Notes: generated by a model from the letters alone, not told the origin. Counted from the stretch's first letter, positions 44,971 to 53,594 are shown. The stretch: DNA of 64,000 bases from Capnocytophaga haemolytica (GCF_001553545.1 NZ_CP014227.1:1966501-2030500), one strand, 5' to 3'. Numbers and translations are program-made.

Positions 44971-45903
44971 ATGAAAGTTACAGTAGTAGGTGCTGGTGCA
45001 GTAGGTGCCAGCTGTGCAGAGTACATTGCAATTAAGAACTTTGCATCGGAAGTAGTGCTTATCGACATCAAGGAGGGCTTTGCGGAAGGTAAGGCGATGG
45101 ACTTGATGCAGACAGCGTCATTGAATGGATTTGACACCCGTATCGTAGGTGTTACCAACGATTATTCAAAGACTACGGGCAGTGATGTAGCGGTGATCAC
45201 TTCGGGTATTCCGCGTAAACCAGGGATGACTCGTGAGGAGCTTATCGGTACGAATGCCAACATCGTAAAGTCGGTAGTAGAGCAATTGGTAAAGTACTCG
45301 CCTAACGTGATCGTGATCGTGGTGAGCAACCCTATGGATACGATGGCTTACTTGGTTCATAAGGCTACTAAATTGCCTAAGAATCGTGTGATTGGTATGG
45401 GTGGTGCGCTGGATAGTGCGCGCTTCAGATACCGCTTGGCTGAGGCATTGGAAAGCCCTATCTCGGATGTAGATGGTATGGTGATCGGTGCTCACAGCGA
45501 CACGGGCATGATTCCGCTAACTCGCTTGGCTACACGTCGTGGAGTGCCTGTAAGTGATTGCCTCAGCGCAGAACGCCTTGAAAAAGTGGCTGAAGAAACG
45601 AAAGTTGGGGGCGCTACCCTTACTAAACTGCTTGGCACTTCGGCTTGGTATGCCCCAGGGGCTGCGGTATCGGCATTGGTACAAGCTATCGCTTGCGACC
45701 AGAAGAAGTTGTTCCCTTGCTCAGTGCTCTTAGAGGGTGAATACGGTCAGAAGGATATCAGCTATGGTGTGCCTGTGATCATTGGACGCAACGGGGTTGA
45801 GAAGATTGTAGAGATTAAACTCAACGAGGCTGAAAAGGCAACCTTCGCTAAGAATGCAGAGGCTGTAAGAGAGGTAAACAAGGCTCTTAACGGGGTGTTG
45901 TAA
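44971..45903 (+). CDS. mdh: Malate dehydrogenase
   Basis: 310 aa, NAD-dependent, LDH-like type. Rossmann motif VTVVGAGAVGASCAEY, DIKEGFAEGKAMDL, TSGIPRKPGMTREELIGTNA with substrate Args, VSNPMDTMAYLVHK, GMGGALDSARFRY and the catalytic His in VIGAHSDTGMIPL. A TCA-cycle enzyme in the cytoplasm. Own promoter and terminator. Confidence 0.96.
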   Translation: MKVTVVGAGAVGASCAEYIAIKNFASEVVLIDIKEGFAEGKAMDLMQTASLNGFDTRIVGVTNDYSKTTGSDVAVITSGIPRKPGMTREELIGTNANIVKSVVEQLVKYSPNVIVIVVSNPMDTMAYLVHKATKLPKNRVIGMGGALDSARFRYRLAEALESPISDVDGMVIGAHSDTGMIPLTRLATRRGVPVSDCLSAERLEKVAEETKVGGATLTKLLGTSAWYAPGAAVSALVQAIACDQKKLFPCSVLLEGEYGQKDISYGVPVIIGRNGVEKIVEIKLNEAEKATFAKNAEAVREVNKALNGVL

Positions 45904-45931
45904 AGAGGATAAGCTCAATAAGTATACAAAA

Positions 45932-45967
45932 AGAAAAGCTACTCATCACTGTATGAGTAGCTTTTCT
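45932..45967. terminator. Bidirectional terminator between mdh and the rRNA methyltransferase
   Basis: 15-bp perfect stem (45932-45946 with 45953-45967), 6-base loop, with A-run before and T-run within the right arm. Confidence 0.88.
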
Positions 45968-45983
45968 GATTTATAGAGCACTA

Positions 45984-46709
45984 CTATCTACGGCGGAACT
46001 CACTAAGTAGAATAGCGGTAGCTGTTGCTACATTAAGGCTTTCGGTGCGAGTAGTCTGCGAAAAGCGTGGAATAGTAATGGTTTTGGTAGATAGTTGAAG
46101 TATTGACTGTGAAATGCCGTTTGCCTCATTGCCCATAACAAGAATGGCATCGGTAGGGAGTGAGGCTGTGTAGAGGTTTTCGCCCTGCATAGTTGTGGTG
46201 ATAATAGGCAGCGAGGTGCGAGCGAGAAAGTCAGCAAGAGGGAGGTAATATAGTTTTACTCGGGCAAGAGAACCCATTGAGGCTTGCACGACCTTTGGGT
46301 TGTAGCAATCCACCGTATCGGTGTTGCAGATGAGCTGTGTGATGCCAAACCAATCGCAAAGTCGAATAATAGTGCCTAAATTGCCTGGGTCCTGCAAATT
46401 ATCTAAGGCGAGGAGTAATCCTCTTTCGTCAATAGGAGCAAGGATAGGCATAGAGAATACAGCTAAGCCATCATCGGGATTGGTAAGGCTGCTTATCTTT
46501 CGGAGCTCTTCTTTGGCAACGAGTGTATATTGCTCTTTATCAATAGTTTTAGCAAAGGTTTCTGTAACAAATAGCTCCTGAGCGGCATAGCCTTCTGTGA
46601 GGAATTCTAGGATGCTTTTTTTGCCTTCAACGACGAACTTTTGCAGCTGATTGCGATGCTTCTTCTGCTGCAACTTTTGAATAAATTTGATTTGGTTCTT
46701 GCTAATCAT
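45984..46709 (-). CDS. SpoU/TrmH-family RNA methyltransferase with substrate-binding domain
   Basis: 241 aa. An N-terminal SpoU substrate-binding domain (about 1-90; FVVEGKKSILEFL) is followed by the SPOUT domain: LLALDNLQDPGNLGTIIRLCDWFG (motif 1), ILVMGNEANGISQ (motif 2), ITIPRFSQTTRTESLNVATATAIL (motif 3). It probably 2'-O-methylates 23S rRNA (RlmB/TsnR-like). It is divergent from tamL, a pairing often seen in flavobacteria. Confidence 0.92.
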   Translation of the reverse strand: MISKNQIKFIQKLQQKKHRNQLQKFVVEGKKSILEFLTEGYAAQELFVTETFAKTIDKEQYTLVAKEELRKISSLTNPDDGLAVFSMPILAPIDERGLLLALDNLQDPGNLGTIIRLCDWFGITQLICNTDTVDCYNPKVVQASMGSLARVKLYYLPLADFLARTSLPIITTTMQGENLYTASLPTDAILVMGNEANGISQSILQLSTKTITIPRFSQTTRTESLNVATATAILLSEFRRR

Positions 46710-46720
46710 AAAAAAATATG

Positions 46721-46728
46721 TAATTTTG
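46721..46728 (+). promoter_or_regulatory. -7 element (TAATTTTG) for tamL
   Basis: TAATTTTG 21 bases before the chosen GTG start; it lies inside the long open frame and so excludes the TTG at 46687. Confidence 0.6.
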
Positions 46729-46749
46729 AGCCCTGAAAAACAAAACTTT

Positions 46750-49322
46750 GTGAAACGATATCATTTACATATAGCTGTTATTGCTTTATTCATCGGGCTA
46801 TTTGCACTACTGACAGCCTGTGATGCCACTAAGCGCGTGCCTAAAAACGAGTACCTTCTGAGGGAAAATCGCACTTACCTCAACGGAACAAGGACTGAGG
46901 ATGCAAAGGTAAATAATTTTATTTTACAAAAGCCTAATTCATACATTTTAGGTATGCCTGTGAGTCTTTATATCTACAATTTGGGTAATCCTAAGGCTGA
47001 GCAAGAATATTGGCAATGGCTTGACAATCACCCTCGTTGGCATAACTTCCTAAATAAAACACTCTCTAAAAAACAAGTGGGGCGCTTAGGCAAATCTTTC
47101 TTAGTATCTGGGCTTAGCAAACAGTTACAACGTATTGGTGAAGCCCCAGCTATATTGGATACTGCTAAGGTAAGCAACTCAAGTAAGCGCTTGGGGGCTT
47201 ACTACAACAGCATTGGCTATTTTAATGCAAAAGTGAAGGATACGATCGTGCTAAACCCCAAGGGGCAGGAAAGAAGAGCGGAAGTAGACTACTATATCCA
47301 GTCGGGAGATAGGTACTATATTGATAGTCTCAGTACTGCGATTAGTTCCGCTGAGATTGACTCAATATACGAGCTTCATCAGAATAAATCGCTATTAAAG
47401 AGGGGAGAGCATTACCAGTTGACTAACTTCGCTGGGGAACGCTCAAGGCTTTACGAGCTATTCCGCAATAATGGGTTCTATACCTTTCAGCAAAACTCTA
47501 TTAACTTTGAGGTGCAACGCGACACTGTGCAGAAGCAAGGCGACCGTAAGATCAATGTAAAGACAACTATAGGCGACCTTGTGGAGCGCGATGGCGATGT
47601 TATCACTACAAAACCCTATAAGATTCACTATATCAATAGGGTGTATCTCCACACTGACTACGATGCTAAGGAGGACCCTTCAAAGCTCGACTCCATTGTT
47701 TACAGCAACTTAGTAGTTTACTACAAGGATAAGCTACACTACCGCATTAAGATCCTCGCCCACGCAGCTGCAATGCGTGCTGGGCGTCTGTACTCAGATA
47801 CTGACCGCAGTAACACCTATCGACAAATCAACAACTTACGGATATTTCGCTATCCTACTATTGAATACAAATACACCAAAGGCGATAGCCTTCAAAATAA
47901 GCTGGATGCACACATTTACCTTACTCCTTTAGAGAAGTTCTCACTCAGGCTTACTCAAGAGGTGAAGCGCTCAGAGATAGAAGCTATTGGTTTTGGCTTA
48001 GGGACTACCTTCTCTGCTCGCAATGTATTCCGTGGGGCTGAAATATTAGAGGTAGGTTTGCAGGGTGCTTTTGCCTCGCAACCGACCCTTAGAGACACTC
48101 GCTTTTTCAACACCTCTGAGATTAGTGGTGATGTCAAGCTCATTTTTCCCTCTATTCTTTTTCCCATCAATACGGGTAGACTCATTCCTTACTATATGAC
48201 CCCACAGACCATCTTCCAAGTGGGGATGAGCTACCAAACGAATATTGGGCTGGATAAGCGTACGACCTCAGGGGTGCTGCGCTATGTTTGGAATCCACGC
48301 AAACGTAAAGACAGAGTGATTTTCGACCTTTTCAACGTGCAGTACGTGAACAACCTGAACCCAGGGAACTTTTTTAATATCTACCAAAGTACCTATGAAC
48401 GGCTTAATGATATTGCTCGCAACTACAACTTAGGTAGTACTTATGTAGATGCTCGCGGTGACCTTACGCCTAATGAGGGAACTTTCCGCTTTATGCAAGA
48501 TGTTTTTAATGGAAATATCACTCTGCAGACCGCTGACTATCGCCCGACTCTTGGGGTGCTTGAGCGCTATAACCGCCTTACTAATAACGACTTTATTGTA
48601 TCGACCAGTTTTACGTATATCTTCAACAATAGCTCTCAGTTCTTCCAGAATGACTTTTGGCAGTTCCGTATGAAGGCAGAGGCTGCAGGTGGGTTGCTCA
48701 ACGCCTTGGCAACTACGTACAACGTGGTGAAAACCGATAACAACAAGAATAAGCTCCTCGGGGTGGAATACGCACAATTCGTAAAAGGTGAGCTCGACTA
48801 TATCAAGCACTTGCCTGTGGGGCGACAGAGCTATATGGCTTTCCGTACGTTCTTTGGGATTGCTATTCCGTATGGTAACTCGAGCAATATTCCCTTTTCA
48901 CAGAGTTACTTTGCAGGGGGACGAGTGATAACCGTGGATGGAGAGCCTACCGCTTGGGTCCTGGGTCGAGCAACTCTATACTTGATTACAACGAAGCCAA
49001 TATGAAACTTACTCTTAATGCAGAATTTCGCTTCCCTATATTAGGGCAACTCAAAGGAGCGCTTTTTGCCGATGCAGGTAACATCTGGAATGTAGCTGAT
49101 GACACTCGTTTTGAGGAATTTAAGTTCAAAGGACTCTCATCACTGAAGGACATAGGGGTGAGCAGTGGTTTAGGTTTTCGATATGATTTTAATTTCTTTG
49201 TGATACGCTTAGATATTGGCAACAAAATCTATGATCCTGCTTATGAATTAGGCAATAGATGGTTTAAAAGTATGAATCTCAAAGATATGGTATTTAACTT
49301 TGGCATTAACTATCCATTCTAA
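46750..49322 (+). pseudogene. tamL: TamL-type BamA-family outer membrane lipoprotein, frame broken at a G5 tract
   Basis: About 857 codons, the family's usual size. Start GTG at 46750 gives a lipoprotein signal (LFALLTACDATKRVP). POTRA-like region to about residue 380, then the BamA/TamA barrel. At the five G at 48916-48920 the frame shifts: upstream frame ends 48905-49005 in unrelated residues, whereas the other frame continues exactly as the family does, FAGG then TSDNRGWRAYRLGPGSSNS and on to the terminal barrel strand ending in Phe (GINYPF) at 49322. One extra G would restore it. TamL with TamB takes part in outer-membrane assembly and is believed essential in a related flavobacterium, so a sequencing error or a slipping tract is likelier than true loss. 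Confidence 0.88.
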
Positions 49323-49389
49323 GCAAGGGCAAAAGCAGTGTGTTTTTCACTATGTCAAAGAACTTAGGTATACCCTTTATTTCACGTTG

Positions 49390-49422
49390 CAAAGGTACAT
49401 CAATAAGCCCATAAGGTACAAA
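49390..49422 (-). promoter_or_regulatory. Promoter-like pair pointing into the tamL 3' end
   Basis: Minus-strand TACCTTTG (49390-49397) with TTTG (49419-49422), 21-base spacer. No ORF follows; it would give RNA antisense to tamL. Confidence 0.4.
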
Positions 49423-49487
49423 TATAAAGTTGTAAATATATTGTAAAGTTTTGTAGCTAATAACTAATACACTCATTTATAAACTAT

Positions 49488-49517
49488 AAAAGTCCGCCGA
49501 AGTTGGCGGACTTTTTT
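49488..49517 (+). terminator. Terminator downstream of tamL
   Basis: 11-bp stem (49488-49498 with 49505-49515), 6-base loop, followed by T residues; about 165 bases after the tamL stop. Confidence 0.85.
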
Positions 49518-49534
49518 ACTTAAAACTAACTAAT

Positions 49535-49597
49535 TCACTTATGAAGAGGAAGAATAATAACAACGATTAAAAACACTAAAAAGGATATTTTCTTCAT
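49535..49597 (-). CDS. Possible 20-residue hydrophobic peptide
   Basis: ATG at 49597 encodes MKKISFLVFLIVVIILPLHK then TGA. It looks like a signal-peptide-like or membrane peptide. It has no family, no clear promoter and may be chance. Confidence 0.2.
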   Translation of the reverse strand: MKKISFLVFLIVVIILPLHK

Positions 49598-49830
49598 AGT
49601 GAATCTGCAAAGGGAATATAAAAACACTACATATATTACTCTTTGCTGCAAACAGAAACACCTCACGGCACTGGTTTGCTTACTAACAACGATGCAAAGG
49701 TAATAATCTTTTTTATTCTGACAAGGACTATTTAGAATTATTTTAAACTTTATTTTCTAAGCATTGTTAATCAAGTATTTACAAAGTAATATTTTTCTAC
49801 TAAAAATATATTTCATTTACTTTAACGCTG

Positions 49831-50337
49831 CTATTCAATCCACGAAGCGTATTTGGGGTAGTTCTCCGCAGTGCGTTCGATGAGGCTTCGTTGTGCATCG
49901 CTTACCTCTTTTACTTTTTTAGCGGGTACACCTGCATAGATACTACCACGCTCAATGTGTGTACCCTCGGTAACTACGGCTCCTGCAGCAACAATACTGC
50001 CTTCTTCCACCAAACAACCGTCCATTACGATGCTACCCATACCTATGAGTACCTCATCTTCAATAGTGCAGCCGTGCACAATTGCCCCGTGACCAATAGA
50101 GACATTATTGCCAATGGAGGTAGCGTGCTTCTGATAGGTAGCGTGGATAATCACCCCATCTTGGATATTGGTGTTGTTGCCAATGGTGATGCTATTGACA
50201 TCGCCACGGATGACGGCATTATACCACACGGTGCAGTTATCGCCTAAGCTGACGTCGCCTGTGAGGATGGCATTCTCAGCAAAAAAGCAACCTTCCCCGA
50301 AGGTTGGTTGCTTTCCATTTACTTTCTTGATTAACAT
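49831..50337 (-). CDS. Gamma-carbonic anhydrase-like hexapeptide-repeat protein
   Basis: 168 aa. Left-handed beta-helix with hexapeptide repeats from about 25 to 140: GDVSLGDNCTVWYNAVIRGD, IGNNTNIQDGVIIHATYQKH, IGNNVSIGHGAIVHGC, IEDEVLIGMGSIVMDGC, VEEGSIVAAGAVVTEGT. The three His zinc ligands expected in gamma-CA (H in IIHA, H in IGHG, H in IVHG) are present. It may be a carbonic anhydrase or a PaaY/YrdA-like relative. Confidence 0.9.
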   Translation of the reverse strand: MLIKKVNGKQPTFGEGCFFAENAILTGDVSLGDNCTVWYNAVIRGDVNSITIGNNTNIQDGVIIHATYQKHATSIGNNVSIGHGAIVHGCTIEDEVLIGMGSIVMDGCLVEEGSIVAAGAVVTEGTHIERGSIYAGVPAKKVKEVSDAQRSLIERTAENYPKYASWIE

Positions 50338-50345
50338 TTTCTTAA

Positions 50346-50483
50346 TGATTAGTGGTTAGGGATTAGAGCGTAGGAGTCAGAAATCAGAGGGGAGAGATCA
50401 GAAAGTGTGGGAGGCGTATTCTGATTATTTATTGCTAATTTCTGCCCTCTGATTACTAATTCCTTATTTCTCACTTCTTAATT
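50346..50483. repeat. Inverted pair of heptad arrays between the gamma-CA and bioB genes
   Basis: Eight consecutive 7-base units ending in AG run from 50346 to 50401 (TGATTAG, GGATTAG, AAATCAG and others), then 19 bases, then nine units mostly beginning with CT run from 50421 to 50483 (CTGATTA, CTAATTT, CTTATTT and others). CT is the complement of AG, so the halves face each other and part of them (AATCAGAGGGGAGA against its near complement) could pair. The bioB stop lies inside the right half. Confidence 0.75.
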
Positions 50484-51559
50484 TTATATTTCTCCTGATT
50501 GCGCTCAATGGTATGCGTAGGGCGCGACCATTTAGGCTTTTCACCCAATGAAGGGAACTGTGAGTCGCAAGCCTCAACAGTGGTGGGGTGTGGATGCGTC
50601 TCAAATGGCTTTTGCAAGCGCATACCGAGTGCTTTGAGCATCTGCATATCGGCGTTGATGTCGGGGTTGGGCGTGGTGAGCAGCTTATCACCTGCGAAGA
50701 TGGAGTTTGCCCCTGCGAAGAAGCACATCGCTTGTCCCTCAGGGCTCATCTGGGTACGACCTGCCGATAGGCGCACTTGGGTTTCGGGCATTACGATACG
50801 GGCTGTGGCAATCATTCGCACTAAGTCCCACACCTCTACGGGAGGAAGCTCCTCTAAAGGTGTCCCCTCAATAGGCACTAAGGCGTTAATGGGCACCGAC
50901 TCTGGTTGTGGGTTGAGCGTGGAGAGGGCAACGAGCATACTCGCCCTATCTTCAAGGCTTTCACCCATACCAATGATGCCGCCGCTACACACCGTGATGC
51001 TCGTCTTACGGACGTTCTCAATGGTTTTGAGGCGGTCTTCATAACTACGGGTTGAGATAATTTCCTTATAATAATCCTCAGAGGTATCGAGATTGTGGTT
51101 ATAGGCGTATAGTCCCGCTTCGGCGAGGCGTTGTGCTTGGTTCTCAGTGATCATACCAAGGGTGCAGCACACTTCCATATCGAGCTTGTTGATGGTGCGC
51201 ACCATCTCGAGCACATCTTCGAACTCGGGTCCATCTTTTACGTTGCGCCAAGCGGCACCCATACACACACGCGAGGCACCTGATGCCTTAGCGCGTAGGG
51301 CTTGCGCCTTTACGTGAGGGACGGTCATCATATCGTGCTCAACCTTTACGCTGGTGTCGTAGCGTGCCGATTGCGAGCAATAGGCGCAGTCCTCAGAGCA
51401 GCCGCCCGTTTTAATAGAAAGCAGGGTTGATACCTGTACTGTATTGGGATCATGATATTTACGGTGGACTGTAGCAGCCTCGTAGAGCAAGTCCATCAGA
51501 GGGCGGTTGTAGATTTCCATCACCTCTTCTTTTGTCCAGTTATGACGTGTTTCACTCAT
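50471..51559 (-). CDS. bioB: Biotin synthase
   Basis: 362 aa from the ATG at 51559 (MSETRHNWTKEEV); the open frame reaches further but crosses the -7 element. Radical-SAM CxxxCxxC in GGCSEDCAYCSQSARYDT, VCMGAAWRN, GIIGMGESLEDRASML, LVPIEGTPLE and the C-terminal FAGANSIFAGDKLLTT. It inserts sulphur into dethiobiotin. Single gene with its own promoter; its stop codon lies within the heptad array. Confidence 0.95.
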   Translation of the reverse strand: MSETRHNWTKEEVMEIYNRPLMDLLYEAATVHRKYHDPNTVQVSTLLSIKTGGCSEDCAYCSQSARYDTSVKVEHDMMTVPHVKAQALRAKASGASRVCMGAAWRNVKDGPEFEDVLEMVRTINKLDMEVCCTLGMITENQAQRLAEAGLYAYNHNLDTSEDYYKEIISTRSYEDRLKTIENVRKTSITVCSGGIIGMGESLEDRASMLVALSTLNPQPESVPINALVPIEGTPLEELPPVEVWDLVRMIATARIVMPETQVRLSAGRTQMSPEGQAMCFFAGANSIFAGDKLLTTPNPDINADMQMLKALGMRLQKPFETHPHPTTVEACDSQFPSLGEKPKWSRPTHTIERNQEKYKIKK

Positions 51560-51581
51560 AATTCTTCTTATTTTTCGGGGG

Positions 51582-51589
51582 CAAAAGTA
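51582..51589 (-). promoter_or_regulatory. -7 element (TACTTTTG) for bioB
   Basis: Minus-strand TACTTTTG followed by CCCCC, 22 bases before the bioB ATG, like the bioD promoter. Confidence 0.65.
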
Positions 51590-51772
51590 CAAAATTATTT
51601 ATAATGGACAATGCAGATTATGTAATTTAGAAACGAATAAGCATTCAACCATCGGCAATAAAATAGCACATTTAAGCATTTCGTACCTCCTGTTGCCTGT
51701 TTATCACTGAAAATTGTATAATGATGCAAGGTGCATTTATCACCATTTTACAACAGTAAAAAATACTTTTCC

Positions 51773-51827
51773 ATAGGATCAGTATAGGAAGAGTGTAGGA
51801 TGAGTATAGGAACAGTATAGGATGAAA
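51773..51827. repeat. Five-unit 11-bp tandem array (ATAGGAWSAGT type)
   Basis: Five contiguous 11-base units starting at 51773, 51784, 51795, 51806 and 51817, for example ATAGGATCAGT and ATAGGAAGAGT. TAGGA is invariant; positions 7-8 vary. It lies about 210 bases upstream of bioB and 300 upstream of the lipoprotein cluster. Confidence 0.93.
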
Positions 51828-52056
51828 CTACCTATTTTAGAAGGTGCTTATCTATAAAAATCAGGGAAAGTAAAAATTAATTCCAATGTAAAGAATATTT
51901 ATTAGAAAATATACATTTATCCATATATAGATTACAACAATGTAATACAAAAATGGATTGTAATTTAATATAGTTTGTAAAATAGGCTTTTGCGATTCCT
52001 GCTATCTAACTAAAATACTGATTCACTTATATTTGTGAAATATAACAAAATTTTCT

Positions 52057-52098
52057 TTGCAAAACGTTTGTGTTTTGCAAGCGTTTTTTGTACCTTTA
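52057..52098 (+). promoter_or_regulatory. Promoter of the lipoprotein cluster with overlapping palindrome
   Basis: TTTG (52067-52070), 20-base spacer, TACCTTTA (52091-52098), 25 bases before the first ATG. A perfect dyad, TTGCAAAAC (52057-52065) against GTTTTGCAA (52072-52080), brackets the -33 element and could be an operator. Confidence 0.6.
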
Positions 52099-52123
52099 CA
52101 GCAAATTTTAGCATTTTAGATTT

Positions 52124-52444
52124 ATGAAAAGAGTAATATTGATAGCACTACTGATTGCGGCAGCAATGGGGTGCAAGAAGGATGAAGATTGTTCGTGTAA
52201 CAATATACGGACTTTTACAACTGAGGCTACTGTAATAGATGGTGGTGACCCAAGAGTAGATTTGTGCGGTTGGCTTATAGATATCAATAATGAAAAGGTC
52301 TATGCAGAAAGATTAGAAGAAGGTTTTAAGATTGATAACTTAAGAGTACGTATTACATATATTGAAGGAGAGGAACCTTATTTTTGTAGCAGAAATCGTG
52401 TAGGATTTCGTAGAATAATCATTTTAAAAATTAAAAAGATATGA
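52124..52444 (+). CDS. Small lipoprotein 1 of a tandem family
   Basis: 106 aa. Signal MKRVILIALLIAAAMGCKK with lipidation Cys17. Mature part: ATVIDGGDPRVDLCGWLIDI, KVYAERLEEGFKIDNLRVRITYI, EPYFC. This pattern is repeated in the first half of the third gene. Four mature cysteines may form disulphides. Unknown function; envelope location. It overlaps the second gene by 4 bases. AT-rich codon use. Confidence 0.82.
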   Translation: MKRVILIALLIAAAMGCKKDEDCSCNNIRTFTTEATVIDGGDPRVDLCGWLIDINNEKVYAERLEEGFKIDNLRVRITYIEGEEPYFCSRNRVGFRRIIILKIKKI

Positions 52445-52902
52445 AAAGAGTAATATTGATAGCACTACTGATTGCGGCAGCAATGGGGTGCGGTTGTAGT
52501 AAAAATGATACCTTTACAGAAAAGGAACCTACTCCTGTAATCATTGGAAAAGGACAGCTATATAGCAATGGCAGGGAAGGAATTGCCCAACAAGAATTAA
52601 TTGTTACCTCACAAAAGGAGCTTGATGAACTTATCAAAAAGATGAGTACAAATAACGATGTCTCAAAGTATTTTTCAGAAACAAAGGTCAATTTTGAGCA
52701 GTATAGCGTTGTGGCAATATTTTGGAAGGTATTAGGCTCAGGACCCTCTGACATTGAAATTACAAAAGTGATAGAAACAGAGCATCAGATAAAGATTTCA
52801 GGAAAAATATTGCATAGAATAGGAGCTGTTATGAATCAGCCTTTTTGTGTTCTAAAACTGCCTAAGACAACTAAGAAAATAGAATATACGTTTAATGATT
52901 AA
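52441..52902 (+). CDS. Small lipoprotein 2 of a tandem family
   Basis: 153 aa. The first 51 bases are identical to those of lipoprotein 1, but the mature part is different: a beta-rich domain with LIVTSQKELDELIKKM, VNFEQYSVVAIFWKVLGSGPSDIEI, KISGKILHRIGAVMNQPFCVLKLPK. It resembles protease-complex or lipocalin-like small domains only in outline. Unknown function; envelope lipoprotein (GCGCSKN at the lipobox). Its C-terminal pattern seems to recur, weakly, in the second half of the third gene. Confidence 0.8.
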   Translation: MKRVILIALLIAAAMGCGCSKNDTFTEKEPTPVIIGKGQLYSNGREGIAQQELIVTSQKELDELIKKMSTNNDVSKYFSETKVNFEQYSVVAIFWKVLGSGPSDIEITKVIETEHQIKISGKILHRIGAVMNQPFCVLKLPKTTKKIEYTFND

Positions 52903-52913
52903 ATTATAGTATT

Positions 52914-53594
52914 ATGAAAAGATTAGTTTTGATAGCACTGTTGATTGCTACGGCAATGGGGTGCAAGAAAGAGTATACCCCTGAGTATGTATATACAACT
53001 ACTGCGAAAGTAATAGATGGTGGAAGCCCTGCAGTGGATGGTTGCGGTTGGCTTCTGAAAATAGAATCTAATTATGTATATGCTGATAATTTACCAAGTG
53101 AATATAAGATTAATAAGCAAAAAGTGATAATCACATATACAAAATTGATAGAACCTTATCGATGTGGATTTCGAGGAGAAGTAAATTATGACCAAATACA
53201 CTTAAAAAGTATTAGGAATTTAACTAAAGAGGAAGATCTTATCATCAAAGAATTGCCTAAAATGTATCCTGACACAATTAATTTTCCACTTGGCAGGGTG
53301 ATGGTAATAAATGAAGAAGAATATTTGTATAATTTGTTATCAAAAAAATGGGTGAATGCCTCAAAAGACTTAAAGGATATAGATTTTTCAACACAAACTT
53401 TGATTTTGGGTTATGACAGCTATCCAAATTTGGCTAATTTTGACTTTAATTTCAAGAAAGAAACAGAAGGAAAATATATTTTTACTGTTGAAATTAGTGG
53501 ATTGGCTACTCAGCCCGATGAATTTGTATATGGTATTGTAGTTAAAAAATTACCTGAGAGATCTTGGGTAATAAAAGAAGTTCATAGGTTTTAA
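52914..53594 (+). CDS. Lipoprotein 3, apparently a fusion of types 1 and 2
   Basis: 226 aa. Signal MKRLVLIALLIATAMGCKKE. Residues about 28-90 match lipoprotein 1 (KVIDGGSPAVDGCGWLLKI, NYVYADNLPSEYKINKQKVIITY, EPYRC). Residues about 120-226 carry a pattern like lipoprotein 2 (VINEEEYLYNLLSK, LILGYDSYPNLANFDF, GLATQPDEFVYGIVVKKLPE), with an N-terminal HLKSIRNLTKEEDLIIKEL linker. Unknown function. It follows lipoprotein 2 by 11 bases. Confidence 0.82.
   Translation: MKRLVLIALLIATAMGCKKEYTPEYVYTTTAKVIDGGSPAVDGCGWLLKIESNYVYADNLPSEYKINKQKVIITYTKLIEPYRCGFRGEVNYDQIHLKSIRNLTKEEDLIIKELPKMYPDTINFPLGRVMVINEEEYLYNLLSKKWVNASKDLKDIDFSTQTLILGYDSYPNLANFDFNFKKETEGKYIFTVEISGLATQPDEFVYGIVVKKLPERSWVIKEVHRF

Larger units (their letters stand above)
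49323..49830. other. Spacer between tamL and the carbonic-anhydrase-like gene
   Basis: 508 bases with a terminator (49488-49517), a leftward promoter-like pair without a gene (49390-49422), and a possible 20-residue peptide on the minus strand (49535-49597). The rest is AT-rich with nothing recognisable. Confidence 0.6.
51560..52123. other. Divergent spacer between bioB and the lipoprotein cluster
   Basis: 564 AT-rich bases with the bioB promoter, a five-unit 11-bp array (51773-51827), small dyads such as ATTACA/TGTAAT near 51930, and the cluster promoter with a palindrome (52057-52098). No gene seen. Confidence 0.65.

Noticed and set aside
46687..46749. Upstream extension of tamL to a TTG at 46687
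   Set aside because: The -7 element TAATTTTG at 46721-46728 lies inside it, and the lipoprotein signal begins at the GTG 46750.
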